From CADEED01 sp963839685 (GTDB lineage Bacteria; Pseudomonadota; Gammaproteobacteria; Steroidobacterales; Steroidobacteraceae): a stretch of 64,000 bases of DNA. This document shows, piece by piece, positions 8,061 through 18,200 of this stretch. The notes beneath the pieces were generated by a model. The model was not told the DNA's origin and ran no database searches. It saw only the letters and a program-made list of their open reading frames with translations. The position numbers and the translations under genes were made by a program. Location of the stretch: assembly GCA_963839685.1 (NCBI GenBank), contig CAWIVS010000011.1, positions 124,001 to 188,000 of the forward strand, given 5' to 3'. The stretch's first letter is position 1, and every line of letters starts with the position of its first letter.

Positions 8061-10037
8061 TTAGAAGCCGCGAGTCGCGCGCAGCGCCCGCTGCGCGTCC
8101 ACGAATCCGAATCCGGTATCGAAATCGAATCCCGCGGCATTATCGACGGGTTGCGGCCCGATGTCGCCCCCGAAATTGCGCAATGTCATATCGTCCGCGG
8201 TCAGGCGCAGGACCCAGTAGATCGCGTCCGGTGTCAGCTTCTTCGGCCCCCCGAAGTGCTTGCCGGCCCGGATATCCCGCGCCCGCTGATCCAGCATCAG
8301 GGCCGCAACCGCCGCCACGTGGGGCGCCGATGCGGACGTGCCGAAGAAGTTCGGGAAACCGTCGGGTTCGGTGGTGCCCGGAACTGGGAAGCCCAGGTCA
8401 AAGATAAAGAACGTGGTGTTACCGCCGTCCGGGCCGGTGACTCCCGGCTTGATGCGTATCTCCGGCGAATGGAGCCGCTTGCCGTTCTTGCGGAAAAATA
8501 TCGGTGTACCGCCAGCCGCCGAGAATGAGTTGAGACAGGCCGGAAAACACTGCGGGCGCAACGGGCTGCCCCATTCCTCGGTCTGGTACCACGCGGCGGC
8601 TCCGACGGCCTCGGCGCCCGCCGCGTTGGCATGGCCGTAGATCGTGCCGCTGGCGGTGTCGAATTCGTGGACCGTGTACACCCCGGCGTCGAGATCGAAC
8701 CACACGTACTTGAGGTAGTTAGGTGCCGGGCCTTCGAAGATCTCGATGCCGAGCTGCACCTCGACGTCTTCATCGCTGAGGTTGACCATGATGGGGATCT
8801 CGACCGCGTCGCCGCCGACGTTGGCATCGAAGCCGGGGATCTGGCAGACCACCTGCGCGAGGTCGTCGGTGCAGATCTCGATCGGCTCGCCGTTCGCATC
8901 GTAGAACCACACGTCGAGGTCGCTGGTCGCGCCCCGCTTGCCATTGGCCGACAGTGAAGGTTGATCCCACTGGACAGACATCAGCGTGACGGATCCCGCC
9001 GATGCCGTGGCACTCTGCAGTCCGTCAACCTCGCGGCCCGGGGCGAAGTCGTGGCGCGGGCCCGAAATGCCCACCTCGCCCGAGCGCCGGAAGCGCGATT
9101 CGTACGACAGCCGCGCATCGTTACCCGCCGACGAAAAGTACGCCACGCCGTCGCGATGCACGTCATCCACCGCCTGCGCGATGATGCCGTCCTCGAACAT
9201 CGGCTCGGCGAAGTAGATGATATCGTCGACGATGACCTCCGAGCCCGCGTCCGCCAACGCGCGGATGCCCGCAGCGAAATCCTCCTGGCTCACGAAGGCG
9301 GTGTAGAACGCCTTCGGCGATGCCGGAGCGACGTCGTGTATCAACTGCAACATCGCGCGCCCTTCGTCCGTGCAGTCCTCGTTCGGCGCATCGAACAGAT
9401 CCTTGAGCACGTGTACGTGCGGCAGATCGTTGCTGGCGATGTCATCGGCGGCGCGCGTGAAAGGCGCACCGGGCTCGAAAGCGCCCGGCGCGCAGTCGTA
9501 GCTGTCGGACAGCACGCCGATCTTGATTCCGCGTCCGTTGACCCCGGTTTCGCGGCGCGCGAGGTTGGCACGCAGCGAACGATCACCCTGGCTGGTGACG
9601 GTGCCCGCGAAGGCCATGGCCAGCGTCGGGCGCAGGAACTTGAGGCCCGGCGTCGCCGCCATGTCGCGAAGAGCGGCAATCGGTGCGCGGCCGGAAACCG
9701 CGGTGGAATGCTTGGTGGCGTCTTTCAAACCCTTGGAGACCAGTTGCGTACGCAGACTGCCAAGGTCATCGCCATACGCGCTGATGGAAACATAGCCACC
9801 ACTGGCACGCAGCGCCGGCAGCTTGCGCGTCACGGCGCGGGTGACATCGGCCTGCCGGGTGCGTCGCGCCGCGGCACGCTCCAGCACCGCGAGGCTCGCG
9901 CCGAGTCGCGCCCCGTCGCCCGACTTGGCCGCGTTCTTCGCGGCGATGGCTTGCTGACGATTGGCGCTGCTTGCGCCCATTGAGAACAATATCGCCACGG
10001 CGGCGAATGCCGCGATGGCCGTATTTCTGCTGATCAT
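8061..10037 (-). CDS. Secreted S8-like serine peptidase with Glu at the usual His site
   Basis: A 658-residue exported peptidase. The start at 10037 follows GGGGAG and opens with a signal peptide (MISRNTAIAAFAAVAILFSM). The subtilase fold is evident from GIKIGVLSDSYD (Asp178), the oxyanion-type YFSSAGNDA (Asn306) and GTSASAPHVAAVAALML (Ser568). The block that normally carries the catalytic His (HGT) reads TDEGRAMLQLIHDVAP, with Glu225 in its place, as in sedolisin-type Ser-Glu-Asp enzymes. The 160 residues before the catalytic domain look like a propeptide. An inserted beta-rich region (about 330-480) contains the acidic segment DEDVEVQLGIEIFEG. It probably acts in the periplasm or outside the cell; the substrate is unknown. 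Confidence 0.8.
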   Translation of the reverse strand: MISRNTAIAAFAAVAILFSMGASSANRQQAIAAKNAAKSGDGARLGASLAVLERAAARRTRQADVTRAVTRKLPALRASGGYVSISAYGDDLGSLRTQLVSKGLKDATKHSTAVSGRAPIAALRDMAATPGLKFLRPTLAMAFAGTVTSQGDRSLRANLARRETGVNGRGIKIGVLSDSYDCAPGAFEPGAPFTRAADDIASNDLPHVHVLKDLFDAPNEDCTDEGRAMLQLIHDVAPASPKAFYTAFVSQEDFAAGIRALADAGSEVIVDDIIYFAEPMFEDGIIAQAVDDVHRDGVAYFSSAGNDARLSYESRFRRSGEVGISGPRHDFAPGREVDGLQSATASAGSVTLMSVQWDQPSLSANGKRGATSDLDVWFYDANGEPIEICTDDLAQVVCQIPGFDANVGGDAVEIPIMVNLSDEDVEVQLGIEIFEGPAPNYLKYVWFDLDAGVYTVHEFDTASGTIYGHANAAGAEAVGAAAWYQTEEWGSPLRPQCFPACLNSFSAAGGTPIFFRKNGKRLHSPEIRIKPGVTGPDGGNTTFFIFDLGFPVPGTTEPDGFPNFFGTSASAPHVAAVAALMLDQRARDIRAGKHFGGPKKLTPDAIYWVLRLTADDMTLRNFGGDIGPQPVDNAAGFDFDTGFGFVDAQRALRATRGF

Positions 10038-10168
10038 CGTGCTCCCCAGATGAGTTGAGTTGGCGGGCTCCGCCCGCACGCGTTGCGTTGGATTGCACAC
10101 GCCCCCTTCCTTCCATGAATGTCAGGCCTCCCGCAGAAGACCTCACCGAAAAAAAGCGTGTGAAGAGT

Positions 10169-10825
10169 TCAAGGAGCATGCGCCGCGAGGGTGTCCGCGG
10201 CAAGGCGCTGGATTCCTCCGAGCAGCAGTTCGGACAGGCGAGTGTCGGCGCCGACTGACGAGGCCGCGAGCAACTCGTGCCAGAAACCGAACTGGTGTGC
10301 CCAGCGTGGCCGCAGCGCATCGGCATTGCGTTCGGCGGCCGCCTCGAGCGCCGCCAGGGAACAGGCCGCCAGCGATTCGATCACCGGGAGAGTCGAGCCG
10401 AACACCAGGCACGCCGCGCGCGGCCGGCTGCGCGCCAGATGCCAGCCATAGACCAGCATGCGCCGGGTGATCGAGCGCGCCGCAGCAGCCTCGAAATAGC
10501 CTGGTTCACCGCGATCGGCCTGGTCGTGCACCCCGCGTGCCCGCAATTCGAGCCAGCGCGGCGCGAAAGCCAGTCCGGCGTCAAACAAAGTGAACGGTGC
10601 GGCCGCCAGTCGGCGCACCGCATGGGACGACATGGTGGCCCACTGGTCGTGGAGCGTGGCAAGCAGTGGCGGCAGCAGTCCCGGCGCCTCCGATTCGGCG
10701 GCGCGCATGACCAGCAGCCCCAGGCATTCCGCATTGAGCTCCGTCAGGGGCGCGGGATCGACCCCCTGGGACGGCAGCCAGTGCCGGTTTTCTTCGCGAG
10801 TCTGGGTACCTGCGCTGATCGCCAT
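10169..10825 (-). CDS. Conserved hypothetical protein divergent from the FlhC-like gene
   Basis: A 218-residue, Ala/Leu-rich, probably all-helical soluble protein with no signal peptide. I do not recognise the family. Notable features are a Trp/His-rich N-terminus (REENRHWLPSQG), ARSITRRMLVYGWHLARSRPR in the middle and WAHQFGFWHELLAASSVGAD near the end. It starts 60 bp from the AT-rich palindrome at 10886-10909 and is divergent from the FlhC-like regulator, so the two may share a control region and act together. A hairpin (GCGGGC/GCCCGC at 10063-10077) follows the gene. Confidence 0.6.
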   Translation of the reverse strand: MAISAGTQTREENRHWLPSQGVDPAPLTELNAECLGLLVMRAAESEAPGLLPPLLATLHDQWATMSSHAVRRLAAAPFTLFDAGLAFAPRWLELRARGVHDQADRGEPGYFEAAAARSITRRMLVYGWHLARSRPRAACLVFGSTLPVIESLAACSLAALEAAAERNADALRPRWAHQFGFWHELLAASSVGADTRLSELLLGGIQRLAADTLAAHAP

Positions 10826-10885
10826 GTCATTCCTCCCTGTTCGCGCGAGATATCTTGCGCCGCTACCACTTGAAAGTCATATCCG

Positions 10886-10909
10886 AATTTGGGAAATTTT
10901 TCCCAAATT
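10886..10909. promoter_or_regulatory. 24-bp AT-rich palindrome in a divergent promoter region
   Basis: Two perfect 11-bp arms, AATTTGGGAAA (10886-10896) and TTTCCCAAATT (10899-10909), are separated by only TT. A second, overlapping small dyad CCAAA-T-TTTGG follows (10903-10913). Such an AT-rich perfect dyad is rare in this GC-rich window. It lies between two divergent genes, so it is a likely operator, possibly for the FlhC-like regulator itself. It also lies upstream of the ATG chosen for that gene (10949). Confidence 0.6.
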
Positions 10910-10948
10910 TTGGAACCACTGGTAATGGCGACAGGGCAGGAAAAAACC

Positions 10949-11533
10949 ATGCGAATTTCAGATGACCGCTACAGCAGGGACCGGCTGCGTCTCGACCTCG
11001 CGTTACGCTTCATCCACCACGAAGCGCGCACCCACACGATCCGCGCCTGGACCGGACTGACGGATGACCGCATCCGCAAGTTGTACCGGACCTACCTGTG
11101 CGAGGCGGGCGGGATCGGGGTGGCACGCCATCGCGGCAAGTCGCCGCGCCAGGCGGCGTACTTCACACGCTCCATGCGCATGCGGCGCGAAGCAGCGGTA
11201 TTTGCAAGTGTCAGCAGCCTGTTCGGGCTGATCTCGCCGCAATCCATCGGCTTCGATCGCAGCATGCTGCCGGCGCCGACGGTGGCGCGCGGCGCCCTTC
11301 TCTGCGAGGCATTCGAGGCCTACCGGGCACTCGTGAATGAGCCGCAGATCTCCTTCGAACACGCGGTGTTCCTGATTGGCGCGCTGGATTCCGGCGACGA
11401 GCTGCGCGTGGCGCATTGTCGGGACTGCGCCGGCGTCCTGGTCACCGACCGGCTCGCGCTGCGGTCGCCGGTGTGCAACGAATGCGCGGGTGTGCGCCAG
11501 CCGCGACCTGGCGCGCAGCCGGGGACGGACTAG
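10949..11533 (+). CDS. FlhC-like zinc-binding transcriptional regulator
   Basis: A 194-residue protein resembling FlhC, the flagellar master regulator subunit. The start at 10949 has CAGGAAA upstream and gives FlhC-like length; in-frame upstream starts would lie in or against the palindrome. The N-terminal half has FlhC-style helices (RLRLDLALRFIHHEARTHTI..TGLTDDRIRKLYRTYL). The C-terminal zinc site is C-x2-C-x15-C-x2-C in HCRDCAGVLVTD..PVCNEC, nearly the spacing of E. coli FlhC. No flhD or flagellar gene is present here. It may regulate the divergent unknown gene through the palindrome between them. Family call from motif; target is inference. Confidence 0.7.
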   Translation: MRISDDRYSRDRLRLDLALRFIHHEARTHTIRAWTGLTDDRIRKLYRTYLCEAGGIGVARHRGKSPRQAAYFTRSMRMRREAAVFASVSSLFGLISPQSIGFDRSMLPAPTVARGALLCEAFEAYRALVNEPQISFEHAVFLIGALDSGDELRVAHCRDCAGVLVTDRLALRSPVCNECAGVRQPRPGAQPGTD

Positions 11534-11569
11534 GCGCCATCCCGGCACGCGGGTGGTAGATTTGCCCGC

Positions 11570-12493
11570 GTGAGCATTCGCCCCACGCTCTTTTCCGGCC
11601 AGTTCCTCGATCGGCGCGCAGAAATGCGCGACGATCCCCGCTGGGTGCTCGCGGCACGGTCGGATCCGGGGACGCGATATGTGCTGGGCACCGGTGCCGC
11701 GCAGCTGGTCACGGGAGCCGGCAGCATCGAGGTTGCCTTCCTCACCGGGGACGATCCGCTGGTAGCCACCGCGCACGACGAGGATCTCACGTTGTTAGGC
11801 TGGTTTCGCGACGCCCGCTGCGTGCTGGTGGAATTGCGCGCGCCGCCCGCGGCGGCGCAATTGCCGGCGGGTACCGAGCTCCGGGAGCTGCGGCCGCTCG
11901 CGCCGCTGCTGCCGGCCGATTCGGCCTCGCTGCTCGCCTATGTACGTGCGCTCGGGCTGTGGAAGTCGCGCCATCGCTACTGCGGGGCGTGTGGTGCCGC
12001 CAACCTGCCGGCACGCGCCGGGCATGTCATGCGCTGCAGCCGCGAGTCCTGCGGCAATGAGACCTTCCCGCGACTCGATCCGGCGATCATCGTGCTGGTC
12101 ATCGATGCCAGCGGCGAGCGTGCCTTGTTAGGCAGGCAGGCCTCGTGGCCCGCGGGCCGCTACTCGACCATCGCCGGTTTCGTCGAACCCGGTGAAAGCC
12201 TCGAGGATGCAGTGGCGCGCGAGGTTGCCGAGGAGACCGGTGTGCAGGTGGCTGAGGTGGCGTATGACTCCTCCCAGCCGTGGCCATTTCCATCCTCGCT
12301 GATGCTGGGATTCCGCGCCATCGCAAGCAGCGCCGCCATCACGTTGCGCGACGGCGAGCTCGAGGACGCACGCTGGTTCACGCGCGCGGACCTTGCGGCC
12401 GGTCACCCGGCGCTGCCCCCGCCGGGAGCCATTTCCGCGCGCCTCATCGACGGCTGGTTCAACCGCGCCGACGTTCCACTGCGGCGCTGGTAG
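11570..12493 (+). CDS. nudC: NAD(H) pyrophosphatase NudC (Nudix)
   Basis: A 307-residue Nudix hydrolase that cleaves NAD(H) to NMN(H) and AMP and can remove NAD caps from RNA 5' ends. A four-Cys zinc ribbon (C138, C141, C156, C161) precedes the Nudix box GFVEPGESLEDAVAREV..EETG (203-224). The NudC-specific SQPWPFPSS motif follows at 235-243, separating it from generic Nudix enzymes. The start is GTG at 11570. The downstream NRDE gene begins 6 bp after its stop, so the two are likely co-transcribed. Confidence 0.95.
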   Translation: MSIRPTLFSGQFLDRRAEMRDDPRWVLAARSDPGTRYVLGTGAAQLVTGAGSIEVAFLTGDDPLVATAHDEDLTLLGWFRDARCVLVELRAPPAAAQLPAGTELRELRPLAPLLPADSASLLAYVRALGLWKSRHRYCGACGAANLPARAGHVMRCSRESCGNETFPRLDPAIIVLVIDASGERALLGRQASWPAGRYSTIAGFVEPGESLEDAVAREVAEETGVQVAEVAYDSSQPWPFPSSLMLGFRAIASSAAITLRDGELEDARWFTRADLAAGHPALPPPGAISARLIDGWFNRADVPLRRW

Positions 12494-12499
12494 CCAGTC

Positions 12500-13288
12500 A
12501 TGTGTTTGTTAGTTCTCGCGTGGCGCTGCCATCCGCTGTATCGACTGGTGGTCGCCGCGAACCGCGACGAGTACCACGCCCGGCCGGCCGCGGCACTCGC
12601 GCCCTGGGAGGACCTGCCTGGTATCGTGGGCGGCCGCGACCTCTCGGCCGGGGGCACCTGGTTCGCGATCGACGGCGCGCGCCGTTGTGGAATCGTCACC
12701 AACTTTCGGGAATTTGGCGCACGCCGGCGCAACGCGCCGTCGCGCGGTGGACTGATCCCGGCCTATCTCGCTGCCAATTCGTCGCCCGGCACCTGGCTGC
12801 GCAGCCTGGAAACCGATGCGCCGGGATACGCCGGCTTCAACCTGCTGCTCGCCGATCGCGATTCGCTGTGGTACGCCACCAATCGCTCCGATCAGTTCGC
12901 CCGCGAGCTGCCGCCGGGCATCTATGGGCTGTCAAACGAGTTCCTGGACACGCCCTGGCCGAAGCTGGTGCGCGTTCGCGCGCGATTCGAAACGCTGCTC
13001 GCGGAAACGGGCTCCACCGACCGTCGGGCCCTGTCCGAAAAATTGTTTGACATGCTCGCCGACCGGCACATCGCCGCTCCGGGAGCACTCCCGCCGTCCG
13101 ACCTGTCGCCGGAGTGGGCGCGCAAGTTGTCGGCGCCCTTCGTACTCGATCCTGCCTACGGGACCCGCTGCTCGACCGTACTGACGCTGTCCGGCGACGA
13201 TGTGCTGGACATCGCGGAGCACCGCTTTGACGCCAACGGCCTCGCGACCGGCGAATCTGAATACGCGCTGAACGCCGCCGCGGCATGA
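12500..13288 (+). CDS. NRDE (TANGO2-like) family protein
   Basis: A 262-residue protein beginning MCLLVLAW and containing the name-giving ANRDEYHARPA block. Cys2 at the N-terminus fits an Ntn-hydrolase-like fold in which it would be the nucleophile after Met removal. Other conserved blocks are LSAGGTWFAID, VTNFRE and the C-terminal DPAYGTRCSTVLTL. The molecular function of bacterial NRDE proteins is not established; eukaryotic TANGO2 is linked to lipid and haem handling. It is 6 bp downstream of nudC. Confidence 0.9.
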   Translation: MCLLVLAWRCHPLYRLVVAANRDEYHARPAAALAPWEDLPGIVGGRDLSAGGTWFAIDGARRCGIVTNFREFGARRRNAPSRGGLIPAYLAANSSPGTWLRSLETDAPGYAGFNLLLADRDSLWYATNRSDQFARELPPGIYGLSNEFLDTPWPKLVRVRARFETLLAETGSTDRRALSEKLFDMLADRHIAAPGALPPSDLSPEWARKLSAPFVLDPAYGTRCSTVLTLSGDDVLDIAEHRFDANGLATGESEYALNAAAA

Positions 13289-13375
13289 CGCGGTTCGCAA
13301 CGGCGGCGCGGAACCCGCGCGCTGATCGGCCACTCTCATTAGAATTCCCATTTTCTTCCGCCGTAAAGCGGTGTC

Positions 13376-15238
13376 ATGCCGACGTTGCACAACAAACATC
13401 GCAAGCGCCTTGCCGCAATTTCGTTGCTTGCACTGCTTGTCGCGCAGTTCGCCTCGCCCGCTGTTGCCGGTATCGTGGTGGAAGTGCGCGGCGTTGAGGA
13501 GGACATTCGCGCCAATGTGCTGGCCTACCTGTCGTTCGAGCGTTACAAGGAGTCCGACGACCTGTCGCCCGAGTTCGTCGAACGGCTGCAGGAACGCAGC
13601 GAACGCGAGGTGCGGCTGGCGATGCGTCCCTTCGGCTACTACGAGCCGACCATCGCCTCCGACGTAAAACGTGAAGGCACGGGAAGCGAGCAGGACTATC
13701 GGGTCATCATCACGGTGACGCCCGGCAAGCCGATCATCGTCGAAAAGGTCGACGTGAAGGTCGCGGGGTCGGGCGCCACAGATCCCGTGTTCACCAGAAT
13801 CACCAACGATCTTCCCATCCAGAGCGGCGACCGGCTCAGCCACGCTAACTACGAATCGCTCAAGGGCGGATTGCTGCGTGCGGCTGCAACCTACGGATAT
13901 CTCGACGCGCGCATGCCGCAACACGAGATGCGCGTCGACCCGCAGGCCTACGTGGCGAACGTGCTCATCGAATTCGAGACGGGCGAGCGTTATCGCTTCG
14001 GCGACACCACCATCACCCAGGACGCCATCGAAGAACCGCTGGCGCGCCGCTACCTGCGATACCAGACGAACGATCCATTCAACGCCACCGAGCTGCTGCG
14101 CACCCAGTTTGCGCTGGACGACAGCCTGTACTTCTCGACGGTCGAGGTGTTACCCGGGGACCGCGACCGGGAGAATCACATCGTCCCGGTCAGCATCCTG
14201 GCGCAACCAAATCGCAAGCACCGCGTCCAGTACGGCGTTGGTTATGGCACCGACACGCAGGTGCGCGGCACGGTCGCTTGGGAGATCCGGCGCGTCAACA
14301 CTCGCGGTCACCGCTTCCGCACGGAAATGAAGGGTGCCGCGACCTCGCAGTCGCTGGATGCGCGCTATATCGTGCCCATCGGCGACCCGGCCACCGAAAA
14401 GTTCACGCTGCAGCTCACCGGGACGCACGAGCGCCGCGCCGACACCGACGACCAGAACATCGATTTCATGCCCAGCATCACGCACATACGCCGCTCCTGG
14501 TTCGGCGATCACTTCTGGCAGCGCGTGATGTACGTCGAGGTGCTCGACACGCGCTCGGAGTTCATCAAGTCGAATCGCACCGAGCAGCAGACGCTGCTGA
14601 TTCCAGGTATCAGCTTCGCGCTGGTGCCGCGCAACTACCTCGGCGAATCGCTGTTCAGCCGCGCGTTGTACCTCGAGCTGCGCGGCTCGCCCAGCTCGCT
14701 CGGCTCGGACGCCAGCTTCGTGCAGGGACGCGTCTCGGGCGAAAAGGTGTTTGACCTGGACGAGAGCCGACGCTGGCACATCTACATGCGCGCCGACGTC
14801 GGCGCCACGGCCGTAACGGATACCAGTGGCCTCGCGCCTTCGCAGCGTTTCTTCGCCGGCGGCGATCGCAGCGTGCGCGGCTTCGGGCTCAACGATCTGT
14901 CGCCGGTGGAACAGGCCACCGACGAGAACGGCGACCCGCTCTTCGACGAGGAAGACAACCCGGTGCTGGAAAAGGTCGGCGGAAAACACCTGTTTGCCGG
15001 CTCGGTTGAGCTTATCCGCGACCTGCCGAAAAATTTCGCCGTTGCCGTCTTTGGCGACGTGGGTAATGCGTTCAACACGTTCGGCGATCCGATGATGTAT
15101 TCCGTCGGCGTAGGAGTTCGTTTCCGCCTGCCGATGGTTTCGGTGGGCATCGACGTGGCACAGGCGCTGACCATTCCAGCGGGCAGCAGCGAGCGTCCGG
15201 GGCCGCGTCTGCATCTCAATTTCTCGCCCAAGTTGTGA
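13376..15238 (+). CDS. tamA: Translocation and assembly module subunit TamA
   Basis: A 620-residue Omp85-family outer-membrane protein. A signal peptide (ISLLALLVAQFASPAVAG) is followed by three POTRA-like domains (about 30-270) and a 16-strand barrel. The conserved L6 motif appears as RFFAGGDRSVRGFG, and the chain ends in the aromatic/basic C-terminal strand RLHLNFSPKL. TamA works with TamB to insert outer-membrane proteins such as autotransporters and to support lipid transport. tamB starts on the overlapping TGATG, so the two are translationally coupled. The 87 bp before the gene is the likely promoter region. Confidence 0.95.
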   Translation: MPTLHNKHRKRLAAISLLALLVAQFASPAVAGIVVEVRGVEEDIRANVLAYLSFERYKESDDLSPEFVERLQERSEREVRLAMRPFGYYEPTIASDVKREGTGSEQDYRVIITVTPGKPIIVEKVDVKVAGSGATDPVFTRITNDLPIQSGDRLSHANYESLKGGLLRAAATYGYLDARMPQHEMRVDPQAYVANVLIEFETGERYRFGDTTITQDAIEEPLARRYLRYQTNDPFNATELLRTQFALDDSLYFSTVEVLPGDRDRENHIVPVSILAQPNRKHRVQYGVGYGTDTQVRGTVAWEIRRVNTRGHRFRTEMKGAATSQSLDARYIVPIGDPATEKFTLQLTGTHERRADTDDQNIDFMPSITHIRRSWFGDHFWQRVMYVEVLDTRSEFIKSNRTEQQTLLIPGISFALVPRNYLGESLFSRALYLELRGSPSSLGSDASFVQGRVSGEKVFDLDESRRWHIYMRADVGATAVTDTSGLAPSQRFFAGGDRSVRGFGLNDLSPVEQATDENGDPLFDEEDNPVLEKVGGKHLFAGSVELIRDLPKNFAVAVFGDVGNAFNTFGDPMMYSVGVGVRFRLPMVSVGIDVAQALTIPAGSSERPGPRLHLNFSPKL

Positions 15239-18200
15239 TGAAGCGCCGGCTCAAGATCGCAGCCCTGTGTCTCGGGTTGTTTCTCCTGCTGGTGATCTCA
15301 TTCCTGGCCTGGGTGATTTACACCGAGGCGGGACTGCGGTTCGCCGTCAACCGACTGCCCGAGAAAATGGGCAAGGTGACGCTACGCGTCGAGGAGGTAC
15401 GCGGCACGATTGCAGGCGGCTTCAGCGCGGTGAGAGTCAACGTGGACCACGAGCGCAGTCACGTGTACATCGAAAACGCCGCCGCGCGCGTCAACTTCTG
15501 GCCGCTGCTCGTCGGGCGAATTTCGGTCCGCAGCGCTGCGGCGGACCTGGTCCAGATCGAGGTAAGACGCCGCATCCGGCCGCCTCCCGACACGCCGCCC
15601 AAGTTCCTGCCACGCCTGCTCAGCATCAGCGCCGAACGCGCCACTGCCCGAAGCATGGTCATCATCGCGCCTAACGGCAAACGCGTGGAATTCACCGACG
15701 TGAACGGCGCTGGCATCGTCGGGCACAAGACCATTCGCATCTTCGAAGGCAACCTCGTCTACGGGGTGCTGCGATCGCGCGCCATCGGCGAGCTGCGCGC
15801 TGCCAACCCGACCAGGCTGAGTGGCGAGGCCACGACGCGCATGATCATCGAAGGTCAGCCCGAATGGCTGGCGGAGACCAGCTTTAGTGGCGATCTGGCC
15901 AAGCTACCGCTGACCGGCAAGCTGCAGACTCCGTTCCGCGCCGACATGAGCGGCGAGTTGCTGGAACTGAACACGGACTTTCACTGGCGTGGCACGGCCG
16001 AGGTGTACAACTTCGACCTGAGCGCGTTCGGCGCTGGTGACGCCCTCGGTATCGTGACCGGTACGCTCGAACTCGGCGGCGAGATGAACGCCTTTCATGC
16101 GCGCGGGCCGCTGCAGATCCCCGGCCTCGGCGCCGGCCTGTTCGACACGACCTTCGAGGGCGACTACACGGACGGCATCGTCAACGCCACGCACTACGGG
16201 CTCACGCATCGCGCCACCGGCAGCCACGTCGACGGCGCGGGCACGATCGAAGTGGTGGACTACGGTCCGAAGCTGGTGCTGGCCGGCAAATGGCGCCAGG
16301 TGCGCTGGCCGCTGGCCGCGCGCTTCACCGCGCAGACTCCGCAGCTCTTCAGCAGTCCGCAGGGCAGCTACCGCCTCGAAGGTGTCTGGCCTTATGCGCT
16401 CACGGCCAACGGCGACCTGTACGTGCCGCAGCTCGAACCGATGACCTTCGGCACGCGCGCCACCTTGCACAAGGATCACCTGGGGCTGGAGCAGCTCGAT
16501 CTCGGCGCCTTCGGCGGCCGTGCGCTGCTCGCCGGCGAGGCCCGCTGGAACCCCGAGGAGCGCTGGTCGCTGGAAGGCGAAGTCAAAGGATTCAACCCGG
16601 CGGAGCTGCGCTCCGGATTCAGCGGCGCGCTCGACTTCAGGCTCAAGGCGGCCGGCGAACCCTTTGACAGTAACCACCTCGAGGTCAGCTTCAGTGACTT
16701 GTCGGGCAAGCTGCGCGGCAATGCCGCGAGCGGCAGCGGACGCGTGGTCAAGGACGGCGAGGACTGGACCTTCGAAAATCTGCGCCTCAGGGCCGGCACG
16801 ACCCGCTTGCAGCTCGATGGCAACGTCGGCCCGACTCGCGACCTGAACCTCGATTTCAGCATCGACGCCGACAATCTCGGACTGCTGGCCGAAGGCTCGC
16901 GCGGCACGCTGCATGCGCGCGGCAGCATCGCGGGCACTTCGGGAACTCCTGTCATCAAGCTCGATGCCCAGGGCACAGGCATCGAGCATCAGGGCGTGCA
17001 CGTCGACAAGCTTTCCGCGAACGTGGACGTCGACTGGCGCGGTCAGCGCGCCTCGCATGCCGATGTGGCCATCTCGCGGCTCACGTTCGAAGAACGCGAG
17101 CTCACGCAGTTCAATGCCGTGCTCGATGGCACCACCGCCGAGCACGCATTCAAGATCGACGCGCTCGCCTCCAGGACCAACCTGCATCTCGCCGGCAAGG
17201 GCGCTTTCAATGACGGAGTGTGGAACGCTACGATCTCGGATCTGCTCACCGATGACACCGCCAACATCAAGCTCGAGCTCGACGCTCCGGTGGCACTCAT
17301 GGCGAGCGCCAAGGCTTTTCGCCTGGATGCTTTGTGCCTGCACGGCAAGGTGGCGCGGCTGTGCGGCGAGGGCGGCTGGAATGAGGCCGGCTGGAACGTG
17401 CGCGCCGAGACGCGCAACCTGCCGATCAGCACGCTCACCGCCGGATCGACCCCGCGCGTCGAATACCAAGGCACCATCAATGCCACCGCAAACCTTCGCG
17501 GCCGCCGAGGCACGCCGCCGGTCGGCGACGCACGCGCCGACCTCGTCGACGCGGCCATCCGTCACAAGCTCGCCAGCGGTCGCACGGATGTCATCAGTTT
17601 CGGATCGGGTTTCGTCACGCTGAACGCGCAGCCGGATCACATGCTCGCCGAACTGAAACTGGACGCGGCTGCGCGCGGATCGATCGCGGGCCGCTTGCGC
17701 GCCGATCGCAGCTCTTCGGACTTCTCGGGCTGGCCCTTGCGCGGACAGCTGCAGATGGCAACCGGCGAGCTTGGGTTCATCACGCTCTACGCTCCCGAAA
17801 TCGATCGTGCCAGCGGGCAATTCGACGCCAACCTGAGTTTCGAGGGAACCCTCGGAAAGCCGGTCGCGAGTGGGGTTGTCAAACTTTCCGGCGCCGAGCT
17901 CGATCTGTACCAGCTCAATCTCGCACTGCGCGGCCTCGAAATGGAGGCGCGCATCGTGTCCAACAATCTCGAGTTCAGCTCCACGGCGCGTGCCGGAAAA
18001 GGCACACTCGAAAGCTCCGGGAAGATCGAGTGGCGCGATGGCCTGCCCTACGGTGACATCCATCTCGGCGGCGAAAACCTGCGCCTGGTCGACGTGCCCG
18101 AGGCGCGCATCGATGCGTCGCCCGACCTGGATTTCCGCATCGCCGCCCGCGACGTCTTCGTCAAGGGCGAAGTCAAACTACCGTTTGCGCGCATTGCACC

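Noticed and set aside
15904..18063. 719-codon open frame on the minus strand opposite tamB
   Set aside because: Shadow frame caused by GC-rich codon bias; composition is His/Arg/Ala-rich with no motif, and tamB on the plus strand is clearly the gene.
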